The notes under the pieces: model-generated
What the model saw: only the letters and a program-made list of their open reading frames with translations
Databases searched by the model: none
Told to the model about the DNA's origin: nothing
Made by a program: the position numbers and the translations under genes
Part shown: positions 28,891 to 38,668 of the stretch, one piece after another
Numbering within the stretch: the first letter of the stretch is position 1
Layout: each line of letters opens with the position of its first letter
NCBI GenBank assembly: GCA_036490335.1
Contig: DASXEB010000004.1
Span: 186,001 to 250,000, forward strand
Length of the DNA stretch: 64,000 bases
Reading direction: 5' to 3'
Source of the DNA: Palsa-1392 sp036490335
GTDB taxonomy: Bacteria; Verrucomicrobiota; Verrucomicrobiia; Chthoniobacterales; UBA10450

Positions 28891-28988
28891 AGGCGTATCA
28901 CAGCGTTTTCGCTCTCGTGGTCAAGCAAATTCGGGCCAGTCCGGTTGCGGCGGCGCGAAATCAGACTCGTTAGGCGAAAGCGCGGCCG

Positions 28989-31900
28989 TTAGTGATAAAG
29001 CCGGAAGTTGACCGGCAAGGCAGCCGTTCCGCCCGCCGCGGGCAGATCGCGATCGCCGGAAGAATTTGTTTCCGGTCCGAAATCGCTATCGCGATCTTCA
29101 AGCGCGACCTTTGCCGGTGGCGGCGAAATTTCCGGGTGATTTTTCGTTTTCAATTGCTCGTTCAGTTTCGGCAGCTCGTTCGTGAGCAGTTTTTGAAAAT
29201 CCTTGTTCGCGTCCTCGAGCTCGCGGCGGAGCGAACCGATGCGCGCGATTTGATAAACCGACGGCTTGCCTTCGTAACTCAGGATCGCGCCGTAAAGCTG
29301 ATCGGTGTGTTCGCGCAAACGCTCTTCGCCCGTGATCGCGCCGCCTTCGGTCGTCGCGACGATTTCCTTGCGCACGGTTTCGACCTTGTTGTCGAAATCG
29401 CTGATCGCTTTGGCCGAGTCGTCGTTAGGCGGGAGCGATTTTGCGTTTGTCATCAGGCTCGCGCGCAAACCGAGGATGCGATCCATCAATGCGCTCTCGT
29501 CGCCGAAAAGCGCTTTCACTTTTTCAGCGGCGTCGTACTGCGCTTTGCGATCGGCGAGATTGAATTTGTCGCGGCGGTCGAGGACGACGTTCAATTTCGT
29601 TTCGTAGGTCTTGCCGTTTTTCGTCATTCGCACGGTGTAAACACCGGGCAAAACGCGCGGGCCAGTTATGCCCGCGCCCGCGATCTGCGCGGCGGGCGGA
29701 ACGCGCGGCGGTTTTTCGTGCATGCTCCACATCACGCGATTGAGGCCGGGACGCTTGCTCGCCGGCAGGCTGTCGATGACGCGGCCGGCGGCGTCGAGCA
29801 CTTCGATTTTCAGTTTGCCGAAAAGGTGCCGCGTTTTTTGGAAGTAGGTGATGACGGCGGCGTCGGGCGGATTGTCGCCGATGAATTCCGCGGCGCCCGG
29901 GGCCCAGCCGCCGCTGCTCTCGATGCGCTGCTGTTGCGGCATGGCGGAAATGAAGGCGGCTTCCTGCGTCAGCGTCGCGGGCGTGAGCGAGCGCAACGGG
30001 CTGATGTCGTCGAGCACCCAAATGCCGCGGCCGTGAGTCGCGAGGACGAGATCGTTGGTCCGCGGCTGGATCGCGAGGTCGTCGACCGGCACGGCGGGGA
30101 AGCGGCTGCCTCGGTATTGCGCCCACGATTGGCCGCCGTCGATCGAGATGTAAAGTGCGAACTCGGTGCCGAGAAAGAGGAGATTTTTTTGCACGACGTC
30201 TTCCTTGATGACGTGCGCGAAACCGCGAATGCCCTTGTCGTTTTGCGGCGTGACGAGTGGCGTCCAGGTCTGGCCGAAATCGGTTGTGCGATAAACGTAA
30301 GGCGCGAAATCGCCGTAGGTGTGGCGATCGAACGCGGCATAGGCAGTGCCGGGATCGAAGTTGCTCGCCTGAATCCAATTCACCCACGAGTTCGGCGGCA
30401 GGCCGGGAATTTTGCTCACGACGTTGTGCCAGGTTTTGCCGCCGTCGCGCGTCAGTTGCACGTTGCCGTCATCGGTCCCGACCCAGATGAGATTTTTGTC
30501 TTTCGGCGATGGGCTGATCGAAAAAATCGTCGTGTGCATTTCGGCGACAGAGTTGTCGATCGTGACGCCGCCCGATTTTTCCTGCTGCTGTTTCGCGGGA
30601 TCGTTCGTCGTCAGGTCGGGCGAAATGCGGTCCCAGCTCTGGCCGTGATCACGCGAACGGAAAAGAAATTGCGCGCCGATGAAAATCGTTCCCTTTTCGT
30701 TAGGCGAAGGGACGAGCGGCGTGTTCCAATTGAAGCGGAGCTTTTCCTTGTAGTTCGGCGTCGGCTGAATGTTGCGCGCTTCGAGCGTGTGACGATTGAC
30801 GCGGCCGACCGCGCCGCCCTGCGCCTCCGCGTAAATGAAATTCGGATCGGCCGGATCGGTGAAAGTGCAAAAGCCGTCGCCGTTATAAAGATTTTCCCAC
30901 TGCGCGTTCGCGATCCCGCCGGGATATTCCGTCTGGCCGACCCAGCAACTGTTGTCCTGCAGCCCGCCGTAAACTTGAAACGGATCGGCCTCGTCGACAC
31001 TCACGTGATAAAATTGCGAGATCGGCAGGTTGGCCGCTTTCCACCATTTGTTTCCGCCATCGTAGGCGAACCAAAGACCGCCGTCGTCGCCCGAGATCAC
31101 GCGATCGGAATTTTGCGGATCGATCCAGACCGCGTGGACGTCGCCGTGCGCGCCTTGAAAACCGCCGACCGTGGCAAAACTCTTCCCGCCGTCTTCGCTC
31201 AGAATCAGCGCGCCGTCGGTCTTGAAAATGCGATCGGGATTTTTTGGATCGACGATCAGGTTCGCAAAATAAAACGGCCGCCAAACCATCCACGTGCTCT
31301 TGTCGCGTTGCGCCCAGGTCTGGCCGCCGTCGTCAGAAACGAAGAACGCGCTGTCGGTCGATTCGACGAAACAGTAAACGCGTTTCGGATTTGAAGGCGC
31401 GATCGCGAGCGCGAGCCGGCCGTACGGTTTTTTGGGAAAGCCCTTGTTCTTTTCCGGCGTGATCTCGGTCCAGGTTTGGCCGCCGTCGGCTGTGCGAAAA
31501 AGTCCGCTCCCGGAAAAGGCCGTCGGGCCGTCGCCGCCGGAACGAAACGTCCAGCCTTTGCGCCGAAAATCCCAAAGTCCGCAAAACATCACGTCGGGAT
31601 TCGACGGATCCATCGCGATCGTCGACGCGCCGGTGGAAAGGTTCGGCCCTTTCAGAATCAGGTCCCAGGTTTTGCCGCCGTCGGTCGTCTTATAAAGACC
31701 GCGATCGGCCGAATCGCTCCAGAGCGCGCCCGGCACCGCGGCGTAAACCGTGGCGCTGTTTTTCGGATCGACGATGATCTGCGCGATCCGCTCGGAATTT
31801 GGCAGCCCGCTCTTCGCCCAGGTCTCGCCGCCGTCGGTCGATTTGTAAATTCCGTCGCCCACCGAAACGCTGTTCCGCGTCCAGCATTCGCCCGTGCCGA

Positions 31901-32222
31901 CCCAGACGTTTTTCGAATTTTCCGGATCGATCGCGATCGAGCCGATCGATTGCACCGGTTGTTCGTCGAAGACCGGCCGGAACGTTGTCCCGCCGTCGTC
32001 CGATTTCCAAATGCCGCCGCTCGCCGCGCCGACGAAGATGCCCAGTTTGCCCGATTTTTCGCGCACGGCGGTGAGCGCGGAGATGCGGCCGCTCATCGCC
32101 GCCGAGCCGATGTTGCGCGCGGCCAGACCGGAGACGGTGGCGGAACTATAATTCGGTTGATCGCCCGCAGCCACGCCGACGAGGGCGAGCGAAATGAGAA
32201 GAGAAAAAGATGAAGTGAGCAT
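28989..32222 (-). CDS. Exported BNR/VPS10-like multi-propeller protein
   Basis: A 1077-residue exported protein with a signal peptide (1-20). Residues about 30-740 contain many Asp-box/BNR repeats (IWKSDDGGTTF, IYKSTDGGETW, LYKTTDGGKTW, FVSDDGGQTW, LTRDGGKTW), predicting sortilin-like ten-bladed or twin propellers. The remainder has an Ig-like region (KIEVLDAAGRVIDSLPASKRPGLNRVMW) and a helical C-terminus. Related proteins are annotated as glycosyl hydrolase or VPS10-domain; the ligand is unknown. The ATG is immediately preceded on its strand by TCGTTAGGC. The plus strand opposite also has a very long frame, which is a GC-bias shadow. Confidence 0.88.
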   Translation of the reverse strand: MLTSSFSLLISLALVGVAAGDQPNYSSATVSGLAARNIGSAAMSGRISALTAVREKSGKLGIFVGAASGGIWKSDDGGTTFRPVFDEQPVQSIGSIAIDPENSKNVWVGTGECWTRNSVSVGDGIYKSTDGGETWAKSGLPNSERIAQIIVDPKNSATVYAAVPGALWSDSADRGLYKTTDGGKTWDLILKGPNLSTGASTIAMDPSNPDVMFCGLWDFRRKGWTFRSGGDGPTAFSGSGLFRTADGGQTWTEITPEKNKGFPKKPYGRLALAIAPSNPKRVYCFVESTDSAFFVSDDGGQTWAQRDKSTWMVWRPFYFANLIVDPKNPDRIFKTDGALILSEDGGKSFATVGGFQGAHGDVHAVWIDPQNSDRVISGDDGGLWFAYDGGNKWWKAANLPISQFYHVSVDEADPFQVYGGLQDNSCWVGQTEYPGGIANAQWENLYNGDGFCTFTDPADPNFIYAEAQGGAVGRVNRHTLEARNIQPTPNYKEKLRFNWNTPLVPSPNEKGTIFIGAQFLFRSRDHGQSWDRISPDLTTNDPAKQQQEKSGGVTIDNSVAEMHTTIFSISPSPKDKNLIWVGTDDGNVQLTRDGGKTWHNVVSKIPGLPPNSWVNWIQASNFDPGTAYAAFDRHTYGDFAPYVYRTTDFGQTWTPLVTPQNDKGIRGFAHVIKEDVVQKNLLFLGTEFALYISIDGGQSWAQYRGSRFPAVPVDDLAIQPRTNDLVLATHGRGIWVLDDISPLRSLTPATLTQEAAFISAMPQQQRIESSGGWAPGAAEFIGDNPPDAAVITYFQKTRHLFGKLKIEVLDAAGRVIDSLPASKRPGLNRVMWSMHEKPPRVPPAAQIAGAGITGPRVLPGVYTVRMTKNGKTYETKLNVVLDRRDKFNLADRKAQYDAAEKVKALFGDESALMDRILGLRASLMTNAKSLPPNDDSAKAISDFDNKVETVRKEIVATTEGGAITGEERLREHTDQLYGAILSYEGKPSVYQIARIGSLRRELEDANKDFQKLLTNELPKLNEQLKTKNHPEISPPPAKVALEDRDSDFGPETNSSGDRDLPAAGGTAALPVNFRLYH

Positions 32223-32240
32223 GCCTAACGAGTAAAGGAG

Positions 32241-32999
32241 TTACTTCTTCGCCGGGACGGGAAAACTGAAGTAGGAATCATCGACCGGGACGTTGGCGTC
32301 GCCTTTTTCGATGATGATCTTCTGCTTGTCGGTCGAGCCTTTGGGCCCGGAATCAATCGAAAACGGAAAGTAAACGTTGTTCACTTTCTCGTAGTCGCCG
32401 AGATCGGTCTCGACCTCGACCTTCGCGCCCTGCTCGGTGCGTTCGTCGATCACGCGAATCTCGAGAAAATAATCCGGATCGAGATAGAGATAACTGACGT
32501 CGCCGTTCTTGCCCGTGACCTTCAATTTGTAGGCGGGCGTGCCTTCGACGTCCTCGGTCCCGAGATAAGTCAGCGTCTCGCCTTTCTCCTGCCAGTTCTC
32601 GAGCGGGCCGCCGATTTCCGCATCCTCGACGAGCGACTTCGCTTCATCGCTCGACATTCGCTCGGGATCTTTGCGGCCCTGGAACGGCGAAATTTTCCAG
32701 CCGCTCGTGCCGTCGTAGGCCTGGACCAGCGTCATGCCTTGGAGCGTGGCGTCGACCCGAACTTTTCCGGGCCGCTTTTTCGTCTGCATGTAGGTGAGCT
32801 CGATCTGGCCTTGATTAACGAGCAGCCGTCCGGTGAAACGAATGGTCTGAATCGCGGACAACGCCTCGACGCCGCCTTTGGCCTTGAGGTTTTTCGCGGC
32901 CAGCTCTTCGGCCGTCGGAGTCGGAGCCGGGGTTTGCGCGAGAGTCGTTAAGCGAAGGGCGAGAAAGGTCGAAAGAACAAGAAAAGTTCGTGACTTCAT
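32241..32999 (-). CDS. LolA/outer-membrane lipoprotein-sorting-like protein
   Basis: A 252-residue exported protein: signal peptide (MKSRTFLVLSTFLALRLTTLAQ), then a proline/threonine stretch and a beta-rich half-barrel (RFTGRLLVNQGQIELTYMQTKKRPGKVRVDATLQGMT...SYLYLDPDYFLEIRVID...), as in the LolA/LolB-like superfamily. It may handle hydrophobic or lipidated cargo in the periplasm. Start at 32999 begins the signal peptide. It lies 18 bp upstream of the BNR protein on the same strand, separated by a long-form motif, and is probably in one operon with it. Confidence 0.78.
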   Translation of the reverse strand: MKSRTFLVLSTFLALRLTTLAQTPAPTPTAEELAAKNLKAKGGVEALSAIQTIRFTGRLLVNQGQIELTYMQTKKRPGKVRVDATLQGMTLVQAYDGTSGWKISPFQGRKDPERMSSDEAKSLVEDAEIGGPLENWQEKGETLTYLGTEDVEGTPAYKLKVTGKNGDVSYLYLDPDYFLEIRVIDERTEQGAKVEVETDLGDYEKVNNVYFPFSIDSGPKGSTDKQKIIIEKGDANVPVDDSYFSFPVPAKK

Positions 33000-33087
33000 A
33001 AGGATGAAAGTTCGCCAAGATGGCTGCAAGCCGGTCAGGCGTAAAGCCATCTTGCCGGAATTTAATCCGCTCGCGAAATCGGCGAGG

Positions 33088-33122
33088 TTGACGTTACCGA
33101 GCTACCTTGGTAACATGGTAAC
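33088..33122 (+). promoter_or_regulatory. Promoter with overlapping GTTACC/GGTAAC operator-like repeats
   Basis: TTGACG (33088-33093), a 17-bp spacer and TAACAT (33111-33116) form a good sigma-70-like promoter whose expected start is at or next to the ATG at 33124, suggesting a leaderless mRNA. GTTACC (33093-33098) and GGTAAC (33109-33114) form a perfect inverted repeat across spacer and -10, with a further GGTAAC at 33117-33122. This placement suits autorepression by the protein encoded next, which looks like a ribbon-helix-helix factor. Confidence 0.5.
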
Positions 33123-33123
33123 A

Positions 33124-33402
33124 ATGAAACAAACGCCGCTCCGGGAAGTCGCGCGCGTCCAGGTCGGCGCGCGGATGGAGAAAACCCTCGTCAAAGTGCT
33201 CAAGGCTCTGGCCGAGTATCTCGATTTGTCGTTAGGCGATCTGCTCGAAGGCGTCACGCTGCATGCGCTGGAAGGCAAGTCCGCTTTCTCGCCGCAAACC
33301 CTCGCGCACATCAAGAAACTGAGGACGATTTACGGCCTCAATCTTTCCGCGCGCGACAGTCATCGCCTGACCGAAAAAGATGCGAAACGAGCGCGACGCT
33401 GA
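33124..33402 (+). CDS. Putative ribbon-helix-helix-like small protein
   Basis: A 92-residue basic protein. ARVQVGARMEKTLVKVLKALAEYLDLSLGDLLEGVTLHAL fits a short strand followed by two helices as in RHH/CopG-type DNA-binding proteins; the C-terminal part is basic and helical. Start 33124 is preferred on promoter position; 33115 is the alternative and would add MVT. The end overlaps the next gene by 23 bp. A motif (33229) encodes SLG between the two helices. DNA binding is inference. Confidence 0.65.
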   Translation: MKQTPLREVARVQVGARMEKTLVKVLKALAEYLDLSLGDLLEGVTLHALEGKSAFSPQTLAHIKKLRTIYGLNLSARDSHRLTEKDAKRARR

Positions 33403-33811
33403 GCTGGAGGATTTCGAGTCCGGCCGGCTCGATCCGCGCGATTTTCATCATCGCGATCATGTGCGCATGAGTTACGAACTCTTGCGGCGTCATCCATTCC
33501 CGGAAGCGCTCCTCCATCTCGCGCGAGGATTGCGCCAACTGGCGGCGAAGGCCGGCCGCGCCGCGCATTATCACGAGACAATCACGGCGGCGTTCCTCGC
33601 CCTCATCGCGGAGCGCCGATTGCGCGAGGACTACGCGAGCTGGGAAGATTTCGCGACGCGCAATCCCGATTTGTTGCGCAAGGATGTGCTCGCGGATTGG
33701 TATGAACCTTCGACGCTCGCTTCGAAGGCCGCGCGCGAAACATTCATTCTGCCGCGGCCATCCGCCGCCGGGAAATTCGGCGACTCGTTAGGCAAAGTTT
33801 TGCGCGGTTAA
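33380..33811 (+). CDS. Conserved protein with HxxH-type motifs, unknown function
   Basis: A 143-residue helical protein with FHHRDHVRMSYELLRRHPF, AAHYHETITAAFLALIAE and WYEPSTLASKAARETFILP. The conserved-looking His pairs (HHRDH, HYHET) could bind metal. I recall similar stand-alone proteins in many bacteria but no function. It overlaps the RHH-like gene, so the two are co-translated. Its TAA shares bases with the stop of the convergent transporter (TTAA palindrome at 33808-33811). Confidence 0.75.
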   Translation: MRNERDAELEDFESGRLDPRDFHHRDHVRMSYELLRRHPFPEALLHLARGLRQLAAKAGRAAHYHETITAAFLALIAERRLREDYASWEDFATRNPDLLRKDVLADWYEPSTLASKAARETFILPRPSAAGKFGDSLGKVLRG

Positions 33812-34779
33812 ATATTTTCCGCGGCCGCGGCGACGAACTGCGGTTTGGCGCGGGTGGCGAGAAAAGCGCCGAGGAGCAGGATGGCCGCGCTCGCGAGTTG
33901 CAGCGGCGAAAGGCGCTCGTGAAAAATCCAGGCGGAAAGCGCAACCGCGCCGATCGGGCTGATGAGCTGCAAGGTTTGCGCGAGCGCGACGCCGATTTCG
34001 CGGATGGCGACGTAATAAAGAACGTGCGCGAGGCTGATGCAGGTGACGGCGGAAATGATGACAACGCCGTTGACCTGCGCGCCGACATGGAGCGGCGTGG
34101 CAATTTTTCCAAACGCGCAAGTGAGCGGGCAGAGCAGCGCGGAGGTGAGAAAGCTGATGACGCCGAAGCTGCGAATCGTGCCGAGGCGCGCGGCGGGACG
34201 TTTCACGAGCACGCCGTAAAGCGCCCAGCAAAAAGTCGCGGTGAAAACGAGCGCAAGGCCGCCTAACGGAATGTGACCCGCGTTCCAGCCGGATTGAAAC
34301 CAGAAGACACCGAACGCGCCGATCAATCCCATGGCCGTGCCGACTTGGAAACGCCATTGCCGGATGATGACGCGCTCCTCGGGAAAAAAAATGAGCGCGA
34401 GCAGCGCGGTCATGATCACGCTGCAACGAGTGAAGATGGCGTAAAGGCCGGGACCCATATAATAGAGCGACCAGGTCTGGGTGATTTGGTGAACGACGTT
34501 CGGCAACGCCGGCAGGAGACAGGCGCCAATGACGCTGAGATCGAGCCGCGGCCCTTCTTTGCGAAAACGATAAATCGCGAAGGGCAAAATCGCGACGCAA
34601 CCGACCGCGTAACGATAAAAATTTTGCGCGAAAGGATCGTAATAGCGATTGAGATAGAATTGAAAAAGCGACGGCGTCGACCAGATGATGACAGTGGCGA
34701 AGACGGCCGCGTATCCCTCGGAAAGATGAGGTCCGCGCCGCGGCGTCGCGGCGGCGGGAAGAGTTTGGGCGCGGCGCAT
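33808..34779 (-). CDS. EamA/DMT-family permease
   Basis: A 323-residue protein with ten hydrophobic helices in two EamA repeats. The N-terminal half has AAVFATVIIWSTPSLFQFYLNRYYDPFAQNFYRYAVG, the C-terminal half ALYGVLVKRPAARLG and QLISPIGAVALSAWIFHERLSPLQLASAAILLLGAFLA. The substrate is unknown. The start at 34779 gives a 20-residue cytoplasmic lead; a later start is possible. Confidence 0.85.
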   Translation of the reverse strand: MRRAQTLPAAATPRRGPHLSEGYAAVFATVIIWSTPSLFQFYLNRYYDPFAQNFYRYAVGCVAILPFAIYRFRKEGPRLDLSVIGACLLPALPNVVHQITQTWSLYYMGPGLYAIFTRCSVIMTALLALIFFPEERVIIRQWRFQVGTAMGLIGAFGVFWFQSGWNAGHIPLGGLALVFTATFCWALYGVLVKRPAARLGTIRSFGVISFLTSALLCPLTCAFGKIATPLHVGAQVNGVVIISAVTCISLAHVLYYVAIREIGVALAQTLQLISPIGAVALSAWIFHERLSPLQLASAAILLLGAFLATRAKPQFVAAAAENI

Positions 34780-34856
34780 GAATGGGAAATGAGCCGTTAA
34801 ATTTGCTCGCCTACAATCGTTTAATTGCGCAAAAACGAATTTTGACCGGAGACCTG

Positions 34857-35687
34857 ATGCACACTTACCTAACGAAAAGAGTTCACTGTTACGTTGCCGT
34901 TCTCAGCTTTGCGCTCGCGCTCGCCGCGCCCGCTTTTGCGGTTTCGCAGGAAGCGGCGAAGCATGGCAACCAGGCAAATCAACTTGCGCAGCAGGGCAAA
35001 TACGACGACGCGCTGGCGGAGTTTGCGCTCGCGATCAAGGTGGACCCGAAGGAGCCGCGCTTTTATCTCGATCGCGGTCGCGTTTACCGGATCCAAAACA
35101 AATTCCCGGAAGCGACGGCCGATTTCAACGAGGTCGTGACGCTCGATCCCGCGGGCGATCTCGGATATTTCGAACGCGGCAAAACCGAGCTGGCGCAAAA
35201 CCAGTACGATCCCGCGCTCGCCGATTTGAACAAGGCGATCGAGATCAATCCGAGCGACGTCGAGGCTTATTACCGCCGCGGCCTGACCGAATATCATCTG
35301 CGGAAGTTTGACGATTCGCTCAAGGATTACGGGCTGACTTTGGAGAAAGATCCAACCTTTTCGCTGGCCTACGAGCGTCGCGCGGACGAGTACGTCACAC
35401 TGCGAAAATTCGATCTCGCGCAAACCGACCTCGAGGCCGCCCTGCGCCTGAAACCGGGCGATGCCACGATCACCCACAATTTGGAGTACGTGAAAAATAG
35501 CATCGCGATGGCCGCGATGACTCCGCCGCCGTCCGCGACTCCGCCGCCCACGCCGCCGCCCGCTCCGCCAACGCAGGGCTTTTTCACGCCGCTCAATATC
35601 GGAATCGGAATTGCGATTCTGCTCGTGATCATTATTGTCATCGTTGTTGTCGGCTTGCGCAGTTCGGGTCGCAACGAGCCGGAGTGA
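34857..35687 (+). CDS. TPR protein with C-terminal membrane anchor
   Basis: A 276-residue protein: N-terminal signal or anchor (AVLSFALALAAPAFAV), about five TPR units (HGNQANQLAQQGKYDDALAEF..., PRFYLDRGRVYRIQNKFPEATADF..., LGYFERGKTELAQNQYDPALADL..., EAYYRRGLTEYHLRKFDDSLKDY...), a Pro/Thr-rich linker and a C-terminal helix (IGIGIAILLVIIIVIVVVGL). Likely a periplasmic or envelope scaffold. Start at 34857 is preferred over 34782. A motif near the start (34868) encodes LTK. Confidence 0.83.
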   Translation: MHTYLTKRVHCYVAVLSFALALAAPAFAVSQEAAKHGNQANQLAQQGKYDDALAEFALAIKVDPKEPRFYLDRGRVYRIQNKFPEATADFNEVVTLDPAGDLGYFERGKTELAQNQYDPALADLNKAIEINPSDVEAYYRRGLTEYHLRKFDDSLKDYGLTLEKDPTFSLAYERRADEYVTLRKFDLAQTDLEAALRLKPGDATITHNLEYVKNSIAMAAMTPPPSATPPPTPPPAPPTQGFFTPLNIGIGIAILLVIIIVIVVVGLRSSGRNEPE

Positions 35688-35703
35688 CGGCGAGAAATTG
35701 TCT

Positions 35704-35731
35704 TTGACACAAAAGCCGGCGCGTTTAATTT
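35704..35731 (+). promoter_or_regulatory. Candidate promoter of the tRNA-Thr/tuf unit
   Basis: TTGACA (35704-35709) followed 16 bp later by TAATTT (35726-35731). It is in the right place to drive the hairpin leader, tRNA-Thr and tuf. The surrounding GTCTTTGACAC resembles TCTTTGAC elements upstream of 16S. The -10 is weak, so placement may shift by a few bases. Confidence 0.5.
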
Positions 35732-35753
35732 AAGCGCGCTTTTGGAGTAGGAG

Positions 35754-35803
35754 GCGAAAGTCCCATGGCCGCTCGAAAACTTGATCGGCTCTGGGACTTT
35801 CGC
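35754..35803 (+). promoter_or_regulatory. Long hairpin in the tRNA-Thr/tuf leader
   Basis: An 11-bp perfect stem (GCGAAAGTCCC 35754-35764 and GGGACTTTCGC 35793-35803), with further pairing possible inside (GGCCG / CGGCT), followed by TTCTTG. It lies between the promoter and tRNA-Thr, so it may be an attenuator, a processing stem or a weak terminator. Confidence 0.5.
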
Positions 35804-35866
35804 TTCTTGCGACGAGAGCGAAACCGGTTTCAGTCCGCAGCCGCGGGCGAAGCTTGCATGAAGAGC

Positions 35867-35939
<73 letters not shown>

Positions 35940-35998
35940 TCCAGATCGAGCTCGAGGCCGGCAGACAGATCAGTTGGAAATTAAATACAAACACAATT

Positions 35999-37183
<1,185 letters not shown>

Positions 37184-37195
37184 GTTAGCTTCCTC

Positions 37196-37236
37196 TCCTG
37201 TCTTGCTCCTGCCTTCATCGGCCGGAGCAGGCAGGT
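37196..37236 (+). terminator. Hairpin between tuf and tRNA-Trp
   Basis: CCTGTCTTGCTCC pairs with GGAGCAGGCAGG (one bulge) around a short loop, just after tuf. It is followed by TGAGAATAAAAATC rather than a T tract, so it may be a processing stem or partial terminator separating tuf from the tRNA-Trp/secE/nusG/rplK unit. Confidence 0.4.
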
Positions 37237-37261
37237 GAGAATAAAAATCAAGATGAGTGAT

Positions 37262-37334
37262 AGGTCAGTAGCTCAATTGGTAGAGTAGCGGTCTCCAAAA
37301 CCGTCGGTTGGGGGTTCGAGTCCCTCCTGGCCTG
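37262..37334 (+). tRNA. tRNA-Trp (CCA)
   Basis: 73-nt cloverleaf: acceptor AGGTCAG/CTGGCCT, anticodon stem GCGGT/ACCGT with loop CTCCAAA (anticodon CCA), T-arm GGGGGTTCGAGTCCCTC, discriminator G. Its position between tuf and secE is the classical one. Confidence 0.95.
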
Positions 37335-37365
37335 CACTTATACCCGTTAGGTTGGTTCGTTAGGC

Positions 37366-37581
37366 ATGATCACCAAGACCAAAAATTTCTTCTCCGAAGT
37401 CCGGCTCGAACTGCAAAAAGCGTCCTGGCCCTGGGACCTGAAAGAGAAGGGAATGAAACGCTACAAGGAGCTGACCGACTCGACCCTTGTCGTGATCATC
37501 GCAATGCTGCTTCTCGGCGGTTATGTCGCGCTTTTCGATTTCATTCTCATCAACGTGATCCATTTTCTCACCCGCGTTTAA
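37366..37581 (+). CDS. secE: Preprotein translocase subunit SecE
   Basis: A 71-residue single-pass form of SecE: amphipathic helix with FFSEVRLELQKASWPWD, then TLVVIIAMLLLGGYVALFDFIL. It clamps SecY in the translocon. The ATG follows directly on TCGTTAGGC, and the 31-bp spacer after tRNA-Trp consists largely of two motif copies (about 37343 and 37357). No Shine-Dalgarno. Confidence 0.93.
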   Translation: MITKTKNFFSEVRLELQKASWPWDLKEKGMKRYKELTDSTLVVIIAMLLLGGYVALFDFILINVIHFLTRV

Positions 37582-37583
37582 TC

Positions 37584-38153
37584 ATGCCGCAAACTCTCGC
37601 CGCCAAGGATCAATGGTATGTCGTGCACGTACTTTCCGGCCAGGAAAACAAAGTGCGCGAAAACATTGAGAAACGAGTCAAGACCGAGGAGATGGGCGAC
37701 GTCGTTTTCGAAGTGCTCGTCCCGACCGAGCGTGTCTCCGAAATCAAGCGGGGCAAGAAAAGCGAGACGACCCGCAAATTTTTCCCCGGTTATTTGATTG
37801 TAAACATGCATCTGCTCGACGAGCAGAACCAGCTCATCGGCCGGACGTGGTATTTCATTCGCGAAACGCCGGGAGTGATCGGGTTTGCCGGAACAAAAGA
37901 TCGCCCGATTCCGATGCGACAATCGGAAGTCGACAGCATGCTCGCGCAAATGCGGGAGCGTGAAGAAAAGGTCAAACCCAAGATCAGCTTCGAGGTCGGC
38001 GAGACGGTCAAAGTCGCCGACGGACCGTTCCAGAATCAAAGCGGAATCGTGGAAGAAATTGATCCCGAGCGCGGAAAGCTGCGTGTCTCCGTCACCATTT
38101 TTGGGCGCGCCACCCCGGTCGAGTTGGAATACTGGCAGGTCGAACGCGGCTAA
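37584..38153 (+). CDS. nusG: Transcription termination/antitermination factor NusG
   Basis: A 189-residue NusG with the NGN domain (QWYVVHVLSGQENKVRENIEKR, FFPGYLIVNM, VIGFAGTKDRPIPM) and a C-terminal KOW domain (FEVGETVKVADGPFQNQSGIVEEID). It binds RNA polymerase and couples it to Rho or the ribosome. The start lies two bases after the secE stop, so it is translationally linked; the longer open frame upstream overlaps secE and is not used. Confidence 0.97.
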   Translation: MPQTLAAKDQWYVVHVLSGQENKVRENIEKRVKTEEMGDVVFEVLVPTERVSEIKRGKKSETTRKFFPGYLIVNMHLLDEQNQLIGRTWYFIRETPGVIGFAGTKDRPIPMRQSEVDSMLAQMREREEKVKPKISFEVGETVKVADGPFQNQSGIVEEIDPERGKLRVSVTIFGRATPVELEYWQVERG

Positions 38154-38188
38154 GTCTTACGAATACCTAACGAATATAACTCTCATCC

Positions 38189-38614
38189 ATGGCTAAAGAA
38201 GTCGTAGCACAAATTAAACTCCAGATTCCTGCTGGTCAGGCCAACCCGGCTCCGCCGGTCGGCACTGCGCTCGGGCCGCGCGGCGTCAATATCATGGCCT
38301 TTTGCAAGGAATTTAACGCCACCACTCAAAAGCAGGCCGGTGACATTCTCCCGGTGGTCATCACCGTCTTCAAAGATAAGTCGTTCACTTTTATCACCAA
38401 GAGCCCGCCGGCCGCGGTCCTTCTCAAGAAGGCGGCCAATATTGCTGCCGGTTCGAAGGAACCGAACAAGACCAAGGTCGGCAAAGTCACCCGCAAGCAG
38501 ATCATGGAAATTGTGAAGACGAAGTCCAAGGACTTGAACTCGCGCAGCGACGAGGCCGGTTTCAAGATCATCGCCGGCACCGCCCGGCAGATGGGCCTTG
38601 AAGTAGTCGAGTAG
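38189..38614 (+). CDS. rplK: 50S ribosomal protein L11
   Basis: A 141-residue L11: KLQIPAGQANPAPPVGTALGPRGVNIMAFCKEFN in the N-terminal domain and the rRNA-binding C-terminal domain ending RQMGLEVVE. It forms the GTPase-associated stalk base. The upstream spacer holds a long-form motif (38166). In most bacteria rplA, rplJ, rplL and rpoB follow; here a long-form motif (38624-38639) and an unrelated minus-strand gene follow instead. Confidence 0.98.
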   Translation: MAKEVVAQIKLQIPAGQANPAPPVGTALGPRGVNIMAFCKEFNATTQKQAGDILPVVITVFKDKSFTFITKSPPAAVLLKKAANIAAGSKEPNKTKVGKVTRKQIMEIVKTKSKDLNSRSDEAGFKIIAGTARQMGLEVVE

Positions 38615-38668
38615 CTTCGTCCATCCTTTACTCGTTAGGCGGCGGCTTGCCGGGGCGACAAACCCTTG

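Noticed and set aside
28992..31394. Very long plus-strand frame of 800 codons opposite the BNR protein
   Set aside because: It is the complement of a GC-rich repetitive gene with strong Asp-box similarity on the minus strand; its own translation is Arg/Ala/Val-rich and matches nothing.
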